8,413 bases of DNA from an uncultured Eubacteriales bacterium (GTDB taxonomy: Bacteria; Bacillota; Clostridia; Oscillospirales; Oscillospiraceae). The stretch lies in the NCBI GenBank assembly GCA_958427375.1, contig CAUABY010000087.1, positions 1-8,413 on the forward strand, in the 5' to 3' direction. Below, piece after piece: positions 6,381-8,413 of this stretch. The first letter of the stretch is position 1. Each line of letters opens with the position of its first letter. The notes under the pieces were generated by a model. That model worked only from the letters and a program-made list of their open reading frames with translations. It was not told the DNA's origin and searched no databases. Made by a program: the position numbers and the translations under genes.

Positions 6381-7025
6381 TTATTCGTTGAGAAGCTTTA
6401 TTCCTGAGCTTGTACCGAGTCTGTCTGCACCGGCTTCAAGAAAAGCAAAGAGATCTTCCCGGACTTTCATTCCGCCGGCCGCTTTCACTTTTACATACGG
6501 TGCAACATGAGCCTTCAGTAGCTTTACATCATCCAGAGTTGCGCCGCCAGTTCCAAAGCCGGTTGATGTCTTTATGTAGTCGGCCTTCGCATCGGACACG
6601 CACTTACAAAGAGCAATCTTCTCATCGTCGGTCAGGTAGCAGGTCTCAATAATAACTTTGAGAATTTTCTCTTTGCACGCCGCTTTCACAGCTTTAATCT
6701 CTGCGGTGATATCATCGAACCTGTGTTCCTTTGCCCAGGTGATATTTATTACCATGTCTATTTCGCTTGCTCCGTCAGCTATCGCCTGTTTTGCTTCGGC
6801 AACTTTAACTGCTGTGGCGGAGTAGCCAAGAGGGAAACCGATGACGGTACAGATATTAACGTCTTTGTACTTGTTGTGAATGTGATTAACAAAACTGGGC
6901 GGAATACATATAGACGCTGTACCGTATTTCAGGGCCTCCTCTGCAATAGTCTCAATCTGCTGGGTTGTACAAAATGCTTTGAGGAGAGTGTGATCAATAT
7001 GTCTGTATACTTCTACGTTATCCAA
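6381..7025 (-). CDS. deoC: Deoxyribose-phosphate aldolase (class I)
   Basis: DeoC cleaves 2-deoxyribose 5-phosphate to glyceraldehyde 3-phosphate and acetaldehyde. The protein carries the family's hallmarks: IDHTLLK near the start, VIGFPLG, EIDMVIN with the proton-relay Asp90, VIIETC, YIKTSTGFG with the Schiff-base Lys152, and VKAAGG with Lys181 (numbering from the TTG start). I chose TTG at 7025 because AAAGGA precedes it by 9 bases and it gives 214 residues, the usual size. The frame stays open upstream to ATG codons at 7097 and 7136, but these fall in or before the -10 element, and the extra residues look nothing like DeoC. It is first in the operon, 21 bp before the ATPase gene. All catalytic residues are present, so it should be active. 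No deoxyribokinase or phosphopentomutase is in the window. Confidence 0.9.
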   Translation of the reverse strand: MDNVEVYRHIDHTLLKAFCTTQQIETIAEEALKYGTASICIPPSFVNHIHNKYKDVNICTVIGFPLGYSATAVKVAEAKQAIADGASEIDMVINITWAKEHRFDDITAEIKAVKAACKEKILKVIIETCYLTDDEKIALCKCVSDAKADYIKTSTGFGTGGATLDDVKLLKAHVAPYVKVKAAGGMKVREDLFAFLEAGADRLGTSSGIKLLNE

Positions 7026-7032
7026 TGTTTTA

Positions 7033-7041
7033 TTTCCTTTC
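7033..7041 (-). promoter_or_regulatory. Ribosome binding site that decides the TTG start of deoC
   Basis: The minus strand reads GAAAGGAAA, with the AAGGA core ending 9 bases before TTG at 7025. Neither in-frame ATG further upstream (7097, 7136) has a comparable site, and both lie at or before the predicted transcription start. Confidence 0.6.
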
Positions 7042-7082
7042 AGCTTTTGTAAATTATTTTGTTTATCTTCACAAGATTTGTT

Positions 7083-7094
7083 TGTTATGTAACA
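7083..7094. promoter_or_regulatory. Candidate operator palindrome at the operon transcription start
   Basis: TGTTA and TAACA are exact inverted repeats separated by two bases, covering roughly +1 relative to the -10 box at 7096-7101. Binding there would block transcription of the deoC operon. The half-sites are the same as those of the E. coli DeoR operator (TGTTA...TAACA), although the spacing here is 2 rather than about 6 bases. The divergently encoded DeoR-family protein is the obvious candidate to bind, but this is inference. Confidence 0.4.
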
Positions 7095-7095
7095 C

Positions 7096-7124
7096 ATACT
7101 ATCACGCGGTAAAATACAAGTCAA
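7096..7124 (-). promoter_or_regulatory. Sigma-A type promoter of the deoC-transporter-glycosidase operon
   Basis: On the minus strand, TTGACT (7119-7124, 5 of 6) is followed after exactly 17 bases by TAGTAT (7096-7101, 4 of 6), preceded by TGA, which makes an extended -10 (TGn). Predicted transcription start is near 7089, leaving a leader of about 64 bases before the TTG start of deoC. Confidence 0.65.
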
Positions 7125-7443
7125 TAATCCAAACATTTTTTGTGAATAACCTCAATTTGCACCGTGGCAATTTGTATAAAACCCACACTTTTTTTAACAT
7201 TGGTGCAGGTTTTGTGTTAATCTGTAGTAATTATTAAGAAAAGTCGTTGCAAATCTAACATTTTTCGTGAGAAAATTTTCAATAAGCACAAATATTTACC
7301 GCAAAAATATATTTGACAACATAGTGCAGAAACTAAAGCGTTTTTTCAGATATTTTTTGACTTTTAATCCGCTTTTTGCATTTGCACTTCGTATTAAACT
7401 GCAAAATTTGCTGAAATGTAGGTATAAATTACCTTCAATGCTA

Positions 7444-7472
7444 TTGAAATTTTTCCGTTGCTGTGTTATTTT
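7444..7472 (+). promoter_or_regulatory. Putative extended -10 promoter of the DeoR-type regulator
   Basis: TTGAAA (7444-7449, 5 of 6) is followed after 17 bases by TATTTT (7467-7472, 4 of 6). TG at 7464-7465, one base before the -10, gives the extended motif. Transcription would start near 7480, about 55 bases before the ATG. The AT-rich setting makes chance matches likely, so confidence is moderate. Confidence 0.45.
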
Positions 7473-7534
7473 TATTATAAAATCTAATTGTTGAAAGTAA
7501 TTTGTTGAACACCAATCAGTAAGAAGGTTTATTT

Positions 7535-8314
7535 ATGAAAAACAAACAAGAGCGTATCAGCATTATTCTTTCCATACTGGCAAGCAGAGTAGGTGAATCA
7601 ATAAGCACGCTTGCCTCAGAGATCGGTGTGTCAGATATGACAATACGTCGTGACCTTCACGAGCTGTCCGCACAGGGCTACACCACCGTAATCAACGGCG
7701 TGGCGATTTTGAACGACAATCAGGACGGAACCAAAATAAAGAAGGACTATTTTATTCACGATGAGAGACAGAATATGTCCGGCAGTAAGGAAACTATTGG
7801 GTTGGAGGCCTGCAAACTCATAGAACCAAACGATATAATTTTAATCGATACAGGCTCCACAACTGAGTGCATGCTCAAACATTTGAACATGGACTTTCCG
7901 ATAACAGTCGTCGGATATACCCTGAATACCATGGTTGCCTGTCAGAATAGGAGCAACATATCTCTTATTTGCGGCGGGGGATTTTACCATCGGAATACAG
8001 AACTTTTTGATTCTCCCGAGGGTGTTGCGCTTATATCCCGGCTTAATATAAACAAGTGCTTTATGGCGGCTGCCGGGGTAACGGCGAAGGGAAATCTTTC
8101 CTGTATCGAGCCGTATGAATTGCCATACAAAAAAGCGGCAATCAACTCTTCGTCTACAAGAATTTTGTTAATTGACTCATCGAAATTTGGCAAAATGCGC
8201 CCCTGCATGTTCTCAAATCTTTCCGATTTTGACACAGTAATTACAGACAGCGGAATAAGCAAGAACTGGATTAATCTTTTCGAGCAGAGCAATATTCATT
8301 ACATAATAGTTTGA
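7535..8314 (+). CDS. DeoR-family transcriptional regulator of sugar metabolism
   Basis: This 259-residue protein has the standard DeoR architecture and length. The N-terminal helix-turn-helix spans about residues 6-58, with recognition helix region VSDMTIRRDLHEL (32-44) and the typical following GYTTVINGVAIL. The C-terminal DeoRC sensor domain (about 80-235) has IILIDTGSTT (101-110), the phosphosugar-binding DxGSTT loop. It also has the family patterns ICGGGF (145-150), GNLSCIEPYELPYKKAAI (186-203), LIDSSKFG (212-219) and DFDTVITD (231-238). It probably represses the divergent deoC operon and releases DNA on binding a sugar phosphate, as known for the family; the target is inferred from position. 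The ATG is fixed by AAGAAGG 7 bases upstream. Confidence 0.9.
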   Translation: MKNKQERISIILSILASRVGESISTLASEIGVSDMTIRRDLHELSAQGYTTVINGVAILNDNQDGTKIKKDYFIHDERQNMSGSKETIGLEACKLIEPNDIILIDTGSTTECMLKHLNMDFPITVVGYTLNTMVACQNRSNISLICGGGFYHRNTELFDSPEGVALISRLNINKCFMAAAGVTAKGNLSCIEPYELPYKKAAINSSSTRILLIDSSKFGKMRPCMFSNLSDFDTVITDSGISKNWINLFEQSNIHYIIV

Positions 8315-8330
8315 TTCTTTCATATAAGCT

Positions 8331-8360
8331 AAGCGCCCCGTCCTCCCGGACGGGGCGCTT
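8331..8360 (+). terminator. GC-rich stem-loop after the regulator gene (likely terminator)
   Basis: AAGCGCCCCGTCC (8331-8343) and GGACGGGGCGCTT (8348-8360) pair perfectly around the loop TCCC, 16 bases past the regulator stop. The stem is very stable, but only two T residues follow before GAGACTGTC, so it lacks a normal U tract. It may end the regulator transcript, work from either direction, or belong to a dispersed repeat. Confidence 0.6.
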
Positions 8361-8413
8361 GAGACTGTCAAAAAACCATGCTGCAATGCAAAGAAAACAG
8401 AGCAGCAGGGGAG

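Larger units (their letters stand above)
7026..7534. other. AT-rich divergent intergenic region between deoC and the DeoR-type regulator
   Basis: This 509-bp stretch holds no convincing gene. It contains one promoter for each flanking gene, both of extended -10 type, and a TGTTA/TAACA palindrome at 7083-7094. TGTTA or TAACA half-sites recur (7195, 7215, 7256, 7464). There is also a perfect 10-bp palindrome GAAAATTTTC (7271-7280) and a pair of 7-bp inverted repeats CAAATAT/ATATTTG (7289-7295, 7309-7315). It is much richer in A and T than the genes. It is longer than two simple promoters need, which suggests binding sites for the regulator or other factors. Confidence 0.7.

Noticed and set aside
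1..7025. Reading the cluster as an lsr-type autoinducer-2 operon (tandem ATPase, two permeases, binding protein, aldolase)
   Set aside because: The aldolase is a true DeoC, with the deoxyribose-phosphate aldolase motifs, not the LsrF type. The regulator is DeoR type rather than the SorC-like LsrR, and there is no LsrK or LsrG; a glycosidase is present instead.
2632..7025. Reading the transporter as a BMP-type nucleoside importer, which often accompanies deoC
   Set aside because: The lipoprotein has sugar-binding Peripla_BP_4 type strands rather than BMP features, and no cytidine deaminase or nucleoside phosphorylase is nearby. A nucleoside-like ligand is still not excluded.
7313..7341. TTGACA at 7313-7318 as the -35 box of a regulator promoter
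   Set aside because: No acceptable -10 box lies 15-19 bases downstream; the TTGAAA/TATTTT pair nearer the gene is better.
7267..7494. A 75-residue plus-strand frame starting at GTG in the intergenic region
   Set aside because: It has no ribosome binding site, the residues follow the AT-rich base composition, it overlaps the regulator's likely promoter, and no motif is recognisable.
1..8413. CRISPR arrays, insertion sequences, tRNA or rRNA genes
   Set aside because: No regularly spaced repeats, transposase frames with terminal repeats, or tRNA/rRNA-like sequences were seen on either strand.

Overview
The window looks like part of a chromosome of a low-to-moderate GC Gram-positive bacterium, probably an anaerobic gut-type member of the Clostridia (Oscillospiraceae/Lachnospiraceae-like). 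The support is indirect: AGGAG-type ribosome binding sites before nearly every gene, a Gram-positive style solute-binding lipoprotein, sigma-A style promoters, and a DeoR-family regulator facing a CUT2-type sugar ABC transporter. No species can be named from the sequence alone.

Layout. From about 7025 down to the left edge, six genes lie head to tail on the minus strand: deoC (deoxyribose-phosphate aldolase, apparently starting at TTG), a tandem-domain CUT2 ATPase, a first RbsC-like permease, a solute-binding lipoprotein, a second and more divergent RbsC-like permease, and a cytoplasmic glycoside hydrolase of the GHL6/GH151-like type with a beta-galactosidase-trimerisation-like domain, which runs off the window at base 1. 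On the right, on the plus strand, is a DeoR-family transcriptional regulator (7535-8314), followed by a GC-rich 13-bp stem-loop. The two units diverge from an AT-rich intergenic region of about 510 bp. That region carries a good extended -10 promoter for the operon, a plausible one for the regulator, and a TGTTA/TAACA palindrome at the predicted transcription start of the operon.

How the genes may work together (inference). The lipoprotein, the heteromeric permease and the ATPase would import a small sugar or glycoside. The intracellular glycosidase would split it, and DeoC would cleave a 2-deoxypentose phosphate to acetaldehyde and glyceraldehyde 3-phosphate. The DeoR-type protein would sense a sugar phosphate and control the operon. 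No sugar kinase is visible, so either it lies beyond the left edge or the phosphorylated substrate arises elsewhere. The pairing of a GH151-like glycosidase with a true DeoC and a CUT2 transporter is the most unusual feature here, and its substrate is not obvious.

The operon also has internal regulatory structure: a perfect 10-bp stem-loop just after the binding-protein gene, a consensus TATAAT promoter just before the second permease, a hairpin presenting that gene's Shine-Dalgarno sequence in its loop, and a perfect 13-bp stem-loop over the second permease's stop codon. These suggest that the second permease and the glycosidase can be expressed separately from the rest.
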